This document shows positions 7,991 to 16,195 of a stretch of 33,981 nucleotides of DNA, piece by piece. Below the pieces are notes generated by a model. The model was not told the DNA's origin. It made no database searches and worked only from the letters and a program-made list of their open reading frames with translations. Position 1 is the stretch's first letter, and each line of letters opens with the position of its first letter. A program made the position numbers and the translations under genes. Source of the DNA: Chitinophagaceae bacterium. GTDB lineage: Bacteria; Bacteroidota; Bacteroidia; Chitinophagales; Chitinophagaceae. The stretch covers positions 1 to 33,981 of the forward strand of contig JAICGN010000039.1 of assembly GCA_025923075.1 (NCBI GenBank). Direction: 5' to 3'.

Positions 7991-8968
7991 ATGAAAAGAT
8001 TAATTTTCATTATTTCCACCTTTGTAGCTATTGCGCTTATCATTTTTGCCTGCAATGATAAATCGAAAGAGCCGGGTGCTACAACTCTAAGTAAAGACGA
8101 CTCACTAAAACAGCAACTTGAACGGGGGAAATACCTGGCTAATTCCGTAGTAAATTGTGCTGATTGTCATAGCAAGTTAGATACCAGCAAATTTTCCGCG
8201 CCGGTAGTGCCGGGTACAGAAGGAGGAGGTGGATTAGCTTTACATGAAATATTACCTGCTGACATTCCCGGTAAAATGTGGGTACCAAACATCACTCCTT
8301 ATGCACTTAAAGATTGGACAGACGATGAAATTGCACGAGCGATAACAGCAGGTGTAAATAAAAAAGGAGATACATTATTTCCCCTGATGCCTTATCATGG
8401 ATTAAGCAGGATGGCAAAAGAAGATGTAGAAGCCGTTGTTGCCTATTTGCGTTCATTGAAGCCAATAGAGGCTAGTTTTCCTGCAAGGGAATTATTTATA
8501 CCTGCGGCAGCATTTGGGCCATTACCTGATGTTGATTATAAAAAGAATACAAGACCAGATACCGCCGATAAAGTTAAGTATGGCGAATACCTTGTTACCA
8601 TTGGCCATTGTACAGATTGCCATACCCCGGTAACAAAAGAAAAAATGCCCATGATGGATAAGTTCCTGTCCGGCGGGCAGCATTTCAAGCTTCCTACATT
8701 CGAAGTCACCGTTTCAAATATTACGCCTGATTCTGTCACTGGTCTTGGCACCTGGACTGAAGCTATGTTTCTTGCGAAATTCAGGACCAATTCAACTCCC
8801 GAAATGCTTGCAAGTAAACCCGGCAAGGCAAACACTTTAATGCCATGGTCGTTTTATGGTACTATGTCGGATAGTGATCTGAAAGCTATTTATGCTTATT
8901 TGCGTACGGTGCCACCGATAAAAAATAAAGTGGAGAAATGGCCAACAGCCGCTGTAGCATCCAGATAA
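7991..8968 (+). CDS. Diheme cytochrome c lipoprotein
   Basis: 325 residues. The N-terminus has a lipoprotein signal ending in IIFAC (Cys21). There are two class I heme c domains: CADCH at 56-60 with a candidate distal Met near 133 (FPLMPYHGLS), and CTDCH at 207-211 with LMPWSFYGTMSD near Met284. Each domain ends with an AYLR helix typical of cytochrome c folds. It should sit lipid-anchored in the periplasm and carry electrons. The two-domain layout resembles the cytochrome subunits that accompany membrane dehydrogenases, but no dehydrogenase is encoded next to it. The gene stands alone, 63 bp after the beta-helix gene, and is followed by a strong intrinsic terminator at 8976-8997. Confidence 0.92.
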   Translation: MKRLIFIISTFVAIALIIFACNDKSKEPGATTLSKDDSLKQQLERGKYLANSVVNCADCHSKLDTSKFSAPVVPGTEGGGGLALHEILPADIPGKMWVPNITPYALKDWTDDEIARAITAGVNKKGDTLFPLMPYHGLSRMAKEDVEAVVAYLRSLKPIEASFPARELFIPAAAFGPLPDVDYKKNTRPDTADKVKYGEYLVTIGHCTDCHTPVTKEKMPMMDKFLSGGQHFKLPTFEVTVSNITPDSVTGLGTWTEAMFLAKFRTNSTPEMLASKPGKANTLMPWSFYGTMSDSDLKAIYAYLRTVPPIKNKVEKWPTAAVASR

Positions 8969-8975
8969 AATTTAT

Positions 8976-8997
8976 GGCCCCGATCAGGGGCTTTTTT
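8976..8997 (+). terminator. Intrinsic terminator after diheme cytochrome c
   Basis: GCCCC (8977-8981), loop GATCA, GGGGC (8987-8991), then six T residues. It follows the cytochrome stop by 8 bp and overlaps the last codon of the convergent helicase gene, so the two transcription units meet here. Confidence 0.85.
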
Positions 8998-10651
8998 ATG
9001 CAGGATTCATTCTGATCTTTCTTCCTTTGAATTTTTTGCCGTCGATTGCACGGATCATCTTATTGGCGGCATTTTTATCGATCTCAATCCAACTGTTCAT
9101 TTCTTTCATATCAATTCTGCCGAGAGTTTCTTTTTGCAATTCACTCATGTCAAGAATAAACTGCAAAAAGCTTGCTTTATAAAAGCCGTCTTTTGTTCCA
9201 AGATTTACAAATAATTTGGTATAATCGTTACCGCCACTGAATTTTCTTCCTCTTGTATCACGATGCACCGTTCTTTCTCTTGATTCATCATCTCTTCTAA
9301 GCACCCGGTTGCGTTCTCTGCCTTCTCTCAGGTTCAAATCTTCCGCATTTTCATAATATTTAAGAAAGCGATCGAATTCCATCGCTGCAACTCTTTTCAA
9401 AATTTCTTCTTTCGTAACGGTTGCAAATTTTTCCTGCAATGCTGGTAAATATGTTTCATAATCACCATGACTAATATCTGTCAGCATTAGTTTGTCCATA
9501 CAGGAAGAAAACTGTTTACGACAAACATCTTTACCGGAAGGGATGTCAAGTTTATGAAACGGAACCTGAGTCAATCTTTCAATCTGTTTTATTCTGCCCA
9601 CTTCACGACTGCTTACAATACTCATACAAACTCCTGTCTTGCCAGCACGACCCGTTCTTCCGCTACGATGCGTGTATACTTCGATATCATCGGGCAATTC
9701 ATAATTGATCACATGGGTGATCCCCACCACATCAATTCCTCTTGCCGCTACATCTGTTGCTATTAATAATTGCAAAGTTTTTTCTCTGAATTCACCCATT
9801 ACCTTATCACGTTGTCCTTGCGTAAGATCACCATGTAATGCATCTATATCATAGCCTTCTCTTGTTAATTTTTCTGCGATCTTTTGTGCATCGGCTTTTG
9901 TCCTTGTAAATATCAATCCATAAATACCCGGATTAAAATCGATCAAACGCTTTAGCGCTTCATAACGATGATGCGATGAAGCAACATAAAATTGGTGGTC
10001 AACATTTTTACTTGCCGTATTCATTTTCCCAACCGTTATCTCCACCGGCGTCTTCATATATTTCTTACTCACCCTTTTTATTTCCGGCGGCATCGTAGCA
10101 CTGAAGAGCCACGTACTTTCCCGATTCGGAGTATTTTGTAAAATAAATTCAATGTCATCCTGGAAACCCATATTCAGCATTTCATCTGCCTCATCGAGTA
10201 CTACATATTTTATTTTTTCCAGGTTGATCGCTTTTCTTTCGATCAGGTCAATTAAACGACCCGGCGTTGCTACTACTAGCTGAACTCCTCTTTTTAACTC
10301 TCTTATCTGTGCGCCAATAGGAGTTCCGCCGTAAACGGCGAGTGCATTCATTCCGATTACAAATTTTTTGAAAAGCTCTATTTCGTTAACTATCTGCATG
10401 CAAAGTTCTCTTGTAGGGCAAACGATAAGAGCTTGCGGGTATTTGTTTTTGCTTTCTACTAGTTGTAATAAGGGTAAACCAAATGCGGCCGTTTTGCCGG
10501 TGCCTGTTTGTGCAAGACCAACAAGGTCTTTTGTTCCACTTAATAAAACGGGGATAGCTTTTTCCTGTATCGGTGTTGGGTTTTTAAATCCTAATGCGTC
10601 AGTTGCCTGGATCAGTTTTGAATCCAGCCCTAACCCCTCGAATGTGATCAT
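8996..10651 (-). CDS. DEAD-box ATP-dependent RNA helicase with DbpA-type RNA-binding domain
   Basis: 551 residues with the complete motif set: Q motif (GFKNPTPIQ, 21-29), Walker A AQTGTGKT (47-54), PTRE (79-82), TPGR (129-132), DEAD (153-156), SAT (184-186), ARGID (303-307) and HRSGRTGRAG (328-337). The C-terminus (about 475-551) has the DbpA/CsdA RNA-binding fold, ending GRKIRMNPA, and is preceded by an Arg/Glu-rich linker. The family remodels RNA in ribosome assembly or cold response (DeaD/CsdA/DbpA group). Which member it is cannot be settled from the window. It is monocistronic, with a TACCTTTG -7 element 20 bp before the start. Confidence 0.95.
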   Translation of the reverse strand: MITFEGLGLDSKLIQATDALGFKNPTPIQEKAIPVLLSGTKDLVGLAQTGTGKTAAFGLPLLQLVESKNKYPQALIVCPTRELCMQIVNEIELFKKFVIGMNALAVYGGTPIGAQIRELKRGVQLVVATPGRLIDLIERKAINLEKIKYVVLDEADEMLNMGFQDDIEFILQNTPNRESTWLFSATMPPEIKRVSKKYMKTPVEITVGKMNTASKNVDHQFYVASSHHRYEALKRLIDFNPGIYGLIFTRTKADAQKIAEKLTREGYDIDALHGDLTQGQRDKVMGEFREKTLQLLIATDVAARGIDVVGITHVINYELPDDIEVYTHRSGRTGRAGKTGVCMSIVSSREVGRIKQIERLTQVPFHKLDIPSGKDVCRKQFSSCMDKLMLTDISHGDYETYLPALQEKFATVTKEEILKRVAAMEFDRFLKYYENAEDLNLREGRERNRVLRRDDESRERTVHRDTRGRKFSGGNDYTKLFVNLGTKDGFYKASFLQFILDMSELQKETLGRIDMKEMNSWIEIDKNAANKMIRAIDGKKFKGRKIRMNPA

Positions 10652-10670
10652 GCGATTTTAAAATTTTCGG

Positions 10671-10678
10671 CAAAGGTA
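10671..10678 (-). promoter_or_regulatory. Bacteroidota -7 promoter element of the helicase gene
   Basis: On the minus strand TACCTTTG matches TAnnTTTG exactly, 20 bp from the start codon. No clear TTTG -33 box is seen at the usual distance, so only the -7 half is supported. Confidence 0.45.
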
Positions 10679-10754
10679 ATTGTATTAAAGCCGATAAGGG
10701 GTTTTAATTATGGAGTGAAAGGACCCAATAGATTTCATCACTAACGACTGTATT

Positions 10755-10768
10755 AGCATGGTTATGCT
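10755..10768. promoter_or_regulatory. Short palindrome related to the GTTATGC sites
   Basis: AGCATGGTTATGCT has 5-bp arms around GGTT. It contains GTTATGC, the core shared with the regions upstream of the cupin, response-regulator and hemerythrin genes. It lies 104 bp before the small ORF at 10872. No promoter could be placed next to it. Confidence 0.3.
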
Positions 10769-10871
10769 CTCCCTGCAAAATCTTGCACCTAATTCAGGCA
10801 AAAATCCGCATTAACGTGCTATTGAAGAAGCTTGTTATAATAAGCATTTTTGTTCTATCAACTTTAAACAA

Positions 10872-11075
10872 ATGAGAAAAGCTTCGATATCACTCTTCAT
10901 CTTTCAGCTTCTTGCCTCAACAATAGTGATGATGGCAGAAGCTAATACCGGGAGTCGTGGGTTAGCAAAAAGCGAGGATGAAGCAACAGACATAAGAGAC
11001 CTGGAAATAGAAACAAGCCGGGAAAAGGATGTTTTTCCTGACCTGATAACATTTGCCATGCACATCTATCAATAA
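10872..11075 (+). CDS. Possible small secreted protein (hypothetical)
   Basis: 67 codons from ATG. The N-terminus (RK, then SISLFIFQLLASTIVMM and AEA) looks like a Sec signal with a cut near residue 24. The remaining about 43 residues are charged and polar. It ends 25 bp before the monoheme cytochrome c gene on the same strand and could be co-transcribed. I recognise no family. It may be a chance reading frame, as only the signal-like start and the position support it. The 220 bp before it (10652-10871) hold the AGCAT/ATGCT palindrome and nothing else I can name. Confidence 0.35.
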   Translation: MRKASISLFIFQLLASTIVMMAEANTGSRGLAKSEDEATDIRDLEIETSREKDVFPDLITFAMHIYQ

Positions 11076-11100
11076 GTCGTTAAACCAAATCCCAACAATA

Positions 11101-11688
11101 ATGAGAAAGATAGTTTTAATCGTGGCAGCAACTACAACATTAATAGCTGTAGTTTTTATTGCCTGCTCGGAGAGTTCTGCGTCCGAAAAGAAAAAAAGTA
11201 TAGCCATGACAGAAACGGAAAAAATACAACGTGGTTCCTATCTCGTCAATGCTATTGGATGTGACGATTGTCACTCACCTAAGGAAATCACAGCAACCGG
11301 CTTTGAAATTATTCCAGAATTGCGTTTATCCGGTTATCAATCGGCAACCGCTTCACCAAAAGCCGACAGTAATGTTGTAAAACAAGGCTGGCTTTTATTT
11401 GGGAACGATCTGACAACGGCTGTCGGTCCCTGGGGTCAATCATTCGCCGCCAATCTTACTTCTGACGCGACTGGCATTGGAAATTGGAAGGAAGAACAAT
11501 TTATCAAAGCCATTCGTGAGGGTAAATACAAAGGATTGGATAACACCCGGCCTTTATTGCCGCCAATGCCATGGTTTGTCTACAAAAATCTGACAGATGA
11601 CGATCTGAAATGCATTTTTTCCTTTCTAAAATCAACTAAGCCGGTGAAAAATGTCGTGCCAACTCCAAAACCATTCAATAAATTATAA
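11101..11688 (+). CDS. Monoheme cytochrome c lipoprotein
   Basis: 195 residues from the ATG at 11101. The frame is open from 11053, but the extra 16 residues would bury the signal. MRKIVLIVAATTTLIAVVFIAC is a lipoprotein signal with anchor Cys22. A single heme c site, CDDCH, lies at 54-58, and LPPMPWF near residue 160 offers the distal Met. The end (DDDLKCIFSFLKSTKPVKN) is the usual C-terminal cytochrome helix. It resembles the second half of the diheme protein at 7991 and may be a paralogue (inference). It is probably a periplasmic, membrane-anchored electron carrier. A strong terminator follows at 11721. Confidence 0.92.
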   Translation: MRKIVLIVAATTTLIAVVFIACSESSASEKKKSIAMTETEKIQRGSYLVNAIGCDDCHSPKEITATGFEIIPELRLSGYQSATASPKADSNVVKQGWLLFGNDLTTAVGPWGQSFAANLTSDATGIGNWKEEQFIKAIREGKYKGLDNTRPLLPPMPWFVYKNLTDDDLKCIFSFLKSTKPVKNVVPTPKPFNKL

Positions 11689-11720
11689 GCACGAATTTGA
11701 TCGCTGCATAACTACAAAGT

Positions 11721-11747
11721 GCCCCGGTTTCTAGCGGGGCCTTTTTT
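11721..11747 (+). terminator. Intrinsic terminator after monoheme cytochrome c
   Basis: GCCCCG (11721-11726), 8-nt loop, CGGGGC (11735-11740), then C and six T residues. The T tract overlaps the first bases of the 21-bp element shared with the hemerythrin upstream region. Confidence 0.88.
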
Positions 11748-11763
11748 CACATTGTTATGCTAT
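11743..11763 (+). promoter_or_regulatory. Shared upstream element, cupin copy
   Basis: Contains CACATTGTTATGCTAT and is identical over 21 bp to the minus-strand sequence at 16977-16997 upstream of the hemerythrin-like gene. Downstream of its GTTATGC core, after about 24 bp, comes GAACTTTG, a near match to the TAnnTTTG -7 box, 44 bp above the cupin start. It may be an activator site overlapping the -33 region (inference). Confidence 0.5.
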
Positions 11764-11807
11764 TGATTAAACAAGCCATGTAAGGAACTTTGTGTTAAGT
11801 TATTTAC

Positions 11808-12350
11808 ATGAAAAATAGAATACACGATAACCCGGTTCTCGGGATCAAAACGGAATTTTTGGAATTATTCGAGGAAACAAATGGCACAAGAACAGTGATT
11901 GAATCGGTAGTTCAGCCAGGTAAAGGAGTCCCCCTTCATTATCATCACGACTGTACGGAATATTATGAAGTGCTGGAGGGTGAATTGAAAATGCAATTGG
12001 GCAAAGAAGTAAAGACGTTAAAAAAAGGCGAGTATTTATTGGTCCCCAAAAAAACAAATCACAGGTATTTTAACGAAAGTAGCAACTTTGTAAAATTCAA
12101 GGCAGTAATTCAACCCGGTAACTTTGGATCTCAATTGCTCATCAGTACGTTGAATGGATTGGCAAGGGATGGAAAAGTAAATAGGAAAGGTCTTCCTAAA
12201 AGTTGGTTATTGTTTGGCTATTTATCCGTTGTAGCGGGATCAAACATTCCGGGTATTATGTCCTTGCTACAGCCGCTATTAAATTGGCTTTATAAAAGAG
12301 CGGTGAAAAAGGGAATTGACAAGGAAGTGCTTTCAAAATATTACCTGTAA
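11808..12350 (+). CDS. Cupin-domain protein
   Basis: 180 residues. Cupin motif 1 is seen at 40-59 (G, then H44-Y-H46, E51, G59) and motif 2 at 79-89 (VPKKTNHRYFN, His85), giving the full 3-His/1-Glu metal site. Residues 1-110 form the barrel. The last 70 residues add two hydrophobic stretches (about 131-146 and 150-163) that could sit in or on the membrane. Cupins of this kind may be dioxygenases, isomerases or sensors, and substrate cannot be read from sequence. It is a single gene after a terminator, with its own likely promoter carrying the 21-bp element shared with the hemerythrin-like gene. No signal peptide is seen. Confidence 0.88.
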   Translation: MKNRIHDNPVLGIKTEFLELFEETNGTRTVIESVVQPGKGVPLHYHHDCTEYYEVLEGELKMQLGKEVKTLKKGEYLLVPKKTNHRYFNESSNFVKFKAVIQPGNFGSQLLISTLNGLARDGKVNRKGLPKSWLLFGYLSVVAGSNIPGIMSLLQPLLNWLYKRAVKKGIDKEVLSKYYL

Positions 12351-12388
12351 AATCCATTTGCAAAAGTTTAGTAGCTTGTAAGCGCTGC

Positions 12389-15300
12389 ATGATAAGACGT
12401 TGCCGATACCAGGTTTTTTTTATACTGTTTTTCTTTTCTCAAAAAGGAGCGGCACAACGTTTCAATTTCGCATTGGAACAGTTCACCGCTGATAATGGAC
12501 TTTCGCATGAAAGTGTGATCAGCATTACTAAAGACAAAGATGGTTTTTTATGGATTGGTACGGCAAACGGCCTCAATCGTTTTGACGGAATATCTTTCAA
12601 GGTTTTCCTGAATAATCCTGAACAGTCACAAACAATTCCCGGTAATTATATTGCGGGCACCACACTTGATAAAAAAGGATATTTATGGGCAGCGACCAAT
12701 AACGGCTTATGCAGGATCGATACCCGCACATTAAAAATCGACCGGATAAATCTTAAAGACACCGGAGATAGTTTTGCGAGGTACGAAGTGATGTATGGTG
12801 AATTCGATAGCAAAGGCATTGGTTGGTTCATGGTTAACAATCATCTCTATGCTGTTGACCAGGAAACTTTCAAATGGAAACGATATTCATTGCCGGCATC
12901 AAGGTTTCATGGCAACCTAGCCCAGGTCGATAAAAAAGACCGTGTGTGGTTGTCTATCGGCCGGGCAAAATATTTATTTGATCCTTCAACTAAAAAGTTC
13001 CGGTATCTGATGGGCTTTGATTGGTCTCATCGTAACTCAGATATTCTTTGTGGTTGGGTAAAGGAAGATGCTGCCGGAAAAGTCTGGATGTCTACCTGGG
13101 CACATGGATTTTATATTTGGAATGAAACCAAACAGGAATTTGATAAGAAAGAAACGCCTGGTGAATCTTTGACAAGTTTTGAATTTGATAAAGATGAGCA
13201 AGGCAAGCCATTTATTTGGTGTGGTGGAGGCGCTTATGGTTTGATGACCTATGATACGTCAGAAAAAAAATTCTTTCAATTTAAAAATGATCCAAGGGAT
13301 AAATACACGCATAACTTAGGACAAACAGCTTACATTTTCAAGGATACGAGTGCTGGCATTGTATGGATCGGAACAGAAAACGGCCTGGAGAAATATGACC
13401 GTCATGCGATCCGCTTTCACCGTTATCGTATTTGGCAGGATAAGACTGAATACGCGAATTCGCAATATTTTTTTACCAGCGGATTTGTTCAGGATAAAAC
13501 AGATGCTACGGGCAATACCTGGTGGGTCAGTGTTTGGATCGGTGGTTTGTATAAATGGAATAGAAACAGGCTAACCTTAGATGAAGATTATGTACAAACG
13601 CCTGGGATCAAAAACGCCGGTGTGTTTACCATGCTACAGGCAAAAGATGGAATGATCTGGATCGGGCATGGATTGGGCGTGCAGGTGTTGGACCCAAGGC
13701 AAAATAAATTTATACGACACTATGTTGATTTTTTTCCGGATCAGAAAGCAAGACGTTCGGTCACTTTTATTTCCGAAGATTCAGAATCGAACATGTGGTT
13801 TTCCACTTACCAGGGATTATTTTCATGGGACAGAAAAGGTGATTCAGTTATTTCCTGGTGGAACAGGATCCCGTCAATGCGGGATATTCATCCGCTAATT
13901 ATTCGCGAAGATGCTGACGGGTACATATGGTTTTCATCCGGGAAAGGAGTGGGAAGGCTCGATCCCAGAAAAAATGAACTCACTTTATTTACCAATGCTA
14001 AAAGAAAAAATAAAAAACTGCCGGAAGACGAAATAGGCTCATTGTATATTGACAAAGCACAAAACATTTGGGTATCTGGTGTTGGCTACATCGCAAAGCT
14101 TGATAAACAGGGTGAGGTATTGGCTGTGTACAACAATAAGACCGGGTTTATTGCTTCGGGTGTTTATAATATAACTGAGGATCCGAAGGGCTTTATGTGG
14201 TTCGCAACCGATAACAAACTTCACCGGCTTAATCCTTCGACCGGGCATTTTGATGTATTTGACAAGCATGATGGCTTGTTCAACAACAAGCTTGCCGATG
14301 GATTTTATATGAGCGAAAACGGCGAATTGTTTATCGGTTTTAATGGAGCCATTAACAGTATTAATACAGCAAATATTGCTTTTAATACGAGACCACCTGC
14401 AGTAATCGTGTCAAGATTGAATGTAAAGAATCAACTAAGAAATTTTGATGAAGAAAATAAGATTGTGATAAGGCCCGGAGAACGCCATATCGTTGCGGAA
14501 TTTTCAGCGATGAATTTTAGTCAGGCACAGAAAAATCGTTTTGCATTTTGGCTTGAAGGATATGATTCAACCTGGGTGTATACAGACGACAGGACATTAA
14601 CCTTAATGAATCTTGAAGGGGGCACACATAAGCTGCATGTAAAAGCAAGCAATAATGATGGTGTCTGGAGTGAAGAGACGATCTATACTTTTAAAGTGAT
14701 CCCGCCATTTCAAAAAACAGTTTGGTTCCGGTTGGCCATCATGGCATTTGCAGCTCTCATATTCTGGGCTGTTTATTTGTATCGCAAACAACATAGAAAG
14801 AGACTGGAAACGATCCGCAACCGCATTGCTACCGATCTGCATGACGATATGGGATCAACGTTAAGTAGTATTCGGATATTCAGTGATGTAGCTAAAAAAC
14901 AAATTGAAGAAGTGAAACCTGAAACTGTCCAGCTGTTGGATCGAATCAGCAATAATGCTACAACCCTTTCAGAAAATATGCAGGACATTATCTGGACTAT
15001 TCGCAGCGATAACGATACGTTGGAAGATCTCGTTTCAAGAATGAGGGAATTCGGTCTGCGTGTCTGCGATGCAAAGCATATTCGGTTTAATATACACGTA
15101 TCGCAAAACTTCAAAGCGTCAAAATTGAGTCTTGAGCAAAGAAGAAATCTTTACCTCATATTCAGAGAAGCGTTGAACAATGCAGTTAAATATGCTGAAA
15201 GCTCACAGATAGATCTGATATTAAACCTAAAGAGCCGGTTCTTAAAAATGGAACTAACTGATAATGGAAAGGGATTTGATCCCGGTACAATAAAAAGAGG

Positions 15301-15433
15301 AAACGGCCTTAATAACCTTGAAAAAAGAGCCAAAGAGATTGGCGGCCAAATTGAAATTAAGTCACAACCCGGCAAAGGGACTTGTATAAACCTGATGATG
15401 GTTTTAAAGAAGAACCTGCTCACTGAAAAATAA
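12389..15433 (+). CDS. Sensor histidine kinase with periplasmic two-propeller (Reg_prop/Y_Y_Y) sensor
   Basis: 1014 residues. A signal peptide (VFFILFFFSQKGAAQ) is followed by about 14 propeller blades with repeated DKDGFLWIGTANGLNRFD-type motifs (25-690). Next come a Y_Y_Y immunoglobulin-like domain (about 700-770), one membrane helix at 779-798, a HisKA_3 dimerisation domain with His818 in DLHDDMGS, and an HATPase domain with N box EALNNAVKYAE (Asn930/931) and G box DNGKGFD (958-964). This is the NarL-class relative of the Bacteroidota hybrid sensors: it lacks a fused receiver and AraC domain, and its partner is the separate regulator at 15486. Such sensors usually bind a periplasmic ligand such as a sugar, but the ligand is unknown here. 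Confidence 0.95.
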   Translation: MIRRCRYQVFFILFFFSQKGAAQRFNFALEQFTADNGLSHESVISITKDKDGFLWIGTANGLNRFDGISFKVFLNNPEQSQTIPGNYIAGTTLDKKGYLWAATNNGLCRIDTRTLKIDRINLKDTGDSFARYEVMYGEFDSKGIGWFMVNNHLYAVDQETFKWKRYSLPASRFHGNLAQVDKKDRVWLSIGRAKYLFDPSTKKFRYLMGFDWSHRNSDILCGWVKEDAAGKVWMSTWAHGFYIWNETKQEFDKKETPGESLTSFEFDKDEQGKPFIWCGGGAYGLMTYDTSEKKFFQFKNDPRDKYTHNLGQTAYIFKDTSAGIVWIGTENGLEKYDRHAIRFHRYRIWQDKTEYANSQYFFTSGFVQDKTDATGNTWWVSVWIGGLYKWNRNRLTLDEDYVQTPGIKNAGVFTMLQAKDGMIWIGHGLGVQVLDPRQNKFIRHYVDFFPDQKARRSVTFISEDSESNMWFSTYQGLFSWDRKGDSVISWWNRIPSMRDIHPLIIREDADGYIWFSSGKGVGRLDPRKNELTLFTNAKRKNKKLPEDEIGSLYIDKAQNIWVSGVGYIAKLDKQGEVLAVYNNKTGFIASGVYNITEDPKGFMWFATDNKLHRLNPSTGHFDVFDKHDGLFNNKLADGFYMSENGELFIGFNGAINSINTANIAFNTRPPAVIVSRLNVKNQLRNFDEENKIVIRPGERHIVAEFSAMNFSQAQKNRFAFWLEGYDSTWVYTDDRTLTLMNLEGGTHKLHVKASNNDGVWSEETIYTFKVIPPFQKTVWFRLAIMAFAALIFWAVYLYRKQHRKRLETIRNRIATDLHDDMGSTLSSIRIFSDVAKKQIEEVKPETVQLLDRISNNATTLSENMQDIIWTIRSDNDTLEDLVSRMREFGLRVCDAKHIRFNIHVSQNFKASKLSLEQRRNLYLIFREALNNAVKYAESSQIDLILNLKSRFLKMELTDNGKGFDPGTIKRGNGLNNLEKRAKEIGGQIEIKSQPGKGTCINLMMVLKKNLLTEK

Positions 15434-15436
15434 TTA

Positions 15437-15453
15437 GCATAATGATGTTATGC
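15437..15453. promoter_or_regulatory. Palindrome upstream of the response regulator
   Basis: GCATAATGATGTTATGC has perfect 6-bp arms around TGATG. It contains the GTTATGC core seen upstream of the cupin and hemerythrin genes. It begins 4 bp after the kinase stop and ends 20 bp before a TAACTTTG -7 box, so it would overlap the -33 region. It is a candidate site for the regulator itself (inference). Confidence 0.45.
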
Positions 15454-15473
15454 AACTTGCAATTGCCGTGTGT

Positions 15474-15481
15474 TAACTTTG
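15474..15481 (+). promoter_or_regulatory. Possible -7 element of the response regulator gene
   Basis: TAACTTTG fits TAnnTTTG exactly. It lies only 4 bp before the ATG at 15486, so transcription from it would give a very short or leaderless mRNA. No TTTG is found at the -33 position. The regulator may also be read from the kinase promoter. Confidence 0.35.
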
Positions 15482-15485
15482 CGAT

Positions 15486-16127
15486 ATGGAAGAAAAGATC
15501 AAAGTGATTTACTACGAGGACAACAGTAACCTGAGAGAAGGTATTTCATTTCTTATACAATCGACACCACAGTTAGATCTGTTGGCAACCTTTAGTAATG
15601 CTGATACAGTAAAAGTTGATACTGAAGAGTTGAAACCTGATGTTATCCTGATGGATATAGATATGCCCGGCACAAATGGTATTGACGCAGTTGCCATCGT
15701 TAAAGCCGTTTCACCGAAAACGCAGGTCATCATGCTTACGGTGTTTGACAATGAAGAAAAAATATTCAATGCAATCAGGAATGGAGCCAGCGGTTATTTA
15801 TTAAAACATACGCCTCCATCGGAGATCATCGATTCGATATTTGATGTAAACAAAGGCGGTTCGCCGATGACGGCAAATGTTGCAAGAAAAGTGTTGCAAT
15901 ATTTCCAATCGCAGCCAAAAGCACAAAAGGCGGACTATAATTTATCAGAAAGAGAACTGCAGATCGTAAAAGGACTTGTCAGTGGCTATAGTTATAAGGC
16001 AATCGCCTTAGAATTATTTATTAGCATCGATACGGTCCGTTCTCACATTCGCCGCATTTATGAAAAACTGCATGTTAATTCTAAAACAGAAGCCGTATTG
16101 AAAGCAATTAATGAAGGGCTTGTTTAG
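15486..16127 (+). CDS. NarL/LuxR-family response regulator
   Basis: 213 residues. The receiver domain (5-120) has the acidic pair Glu11/Asp12, phospho-acceptor Asp57 in VILMDIDMPG, Thr85 and Lys107 in GYLLKHTPP. The LuxR-type helix-turn-helix is at about 149-210 (LSERELQIVKGLVSGYSYKAIA, then SIDTVRSHIRRIYEKLHV). It starts 52 bp after the HisKA_3 kinase, its obvious cognate partner. The target genes are unknown. The palindrome at 15437 and related sites upstream of the cupin and hemerythrin genes make these the first genes to consider. Confidence 0.95.
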   Translation: MEEKIKVIYYEDNSNLREGISFLIQSTPQLDLLATFSNADTVKVDTEELKPDVILMDIDMPGTNGIDAVAIVKAVSPKTQVIMLTVFDNEEKIFNAIRNGASGYLLKHTPPSEIIDSIFDVNKGGSPMTANVARKVLQYFQSQPKAQKADYNLSERELQIVKGLVSGYSYKAIALELFISIDTVRSHIRRIYEKLHVNSKTEAVLKAINEGLV

Positions 16128-16146
16128 TTTTTCATTAGGGACACAA

Positions 16147-16176
16147 GAAAAAAGCCACTTCAAATTGACGTGGCTT
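16147..16176 (-). terminator. Intrinsic terminator of the hemerythrin-like gene
   Basis: On the minus strand AAGCCAC (16176-16170), an 11-nt loop and GTGGCTT (16158-16152) are followed by a run of T residues. On the plus strand the hairpin lacks a T tract, so it mainly serves the minus gene, though it lies 19 bp after the response-regulator stop. Confidence 0.7.
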
Positions 16177-16195
16177 CCTCGTTTATGCTACATAT

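Noticed and set aside
11053-11100. Upstream ATG of the monoheme cytochrome c
   Set aside because: It overlaps the small ORF and buries the lipoprotein signal that begins at 11101.
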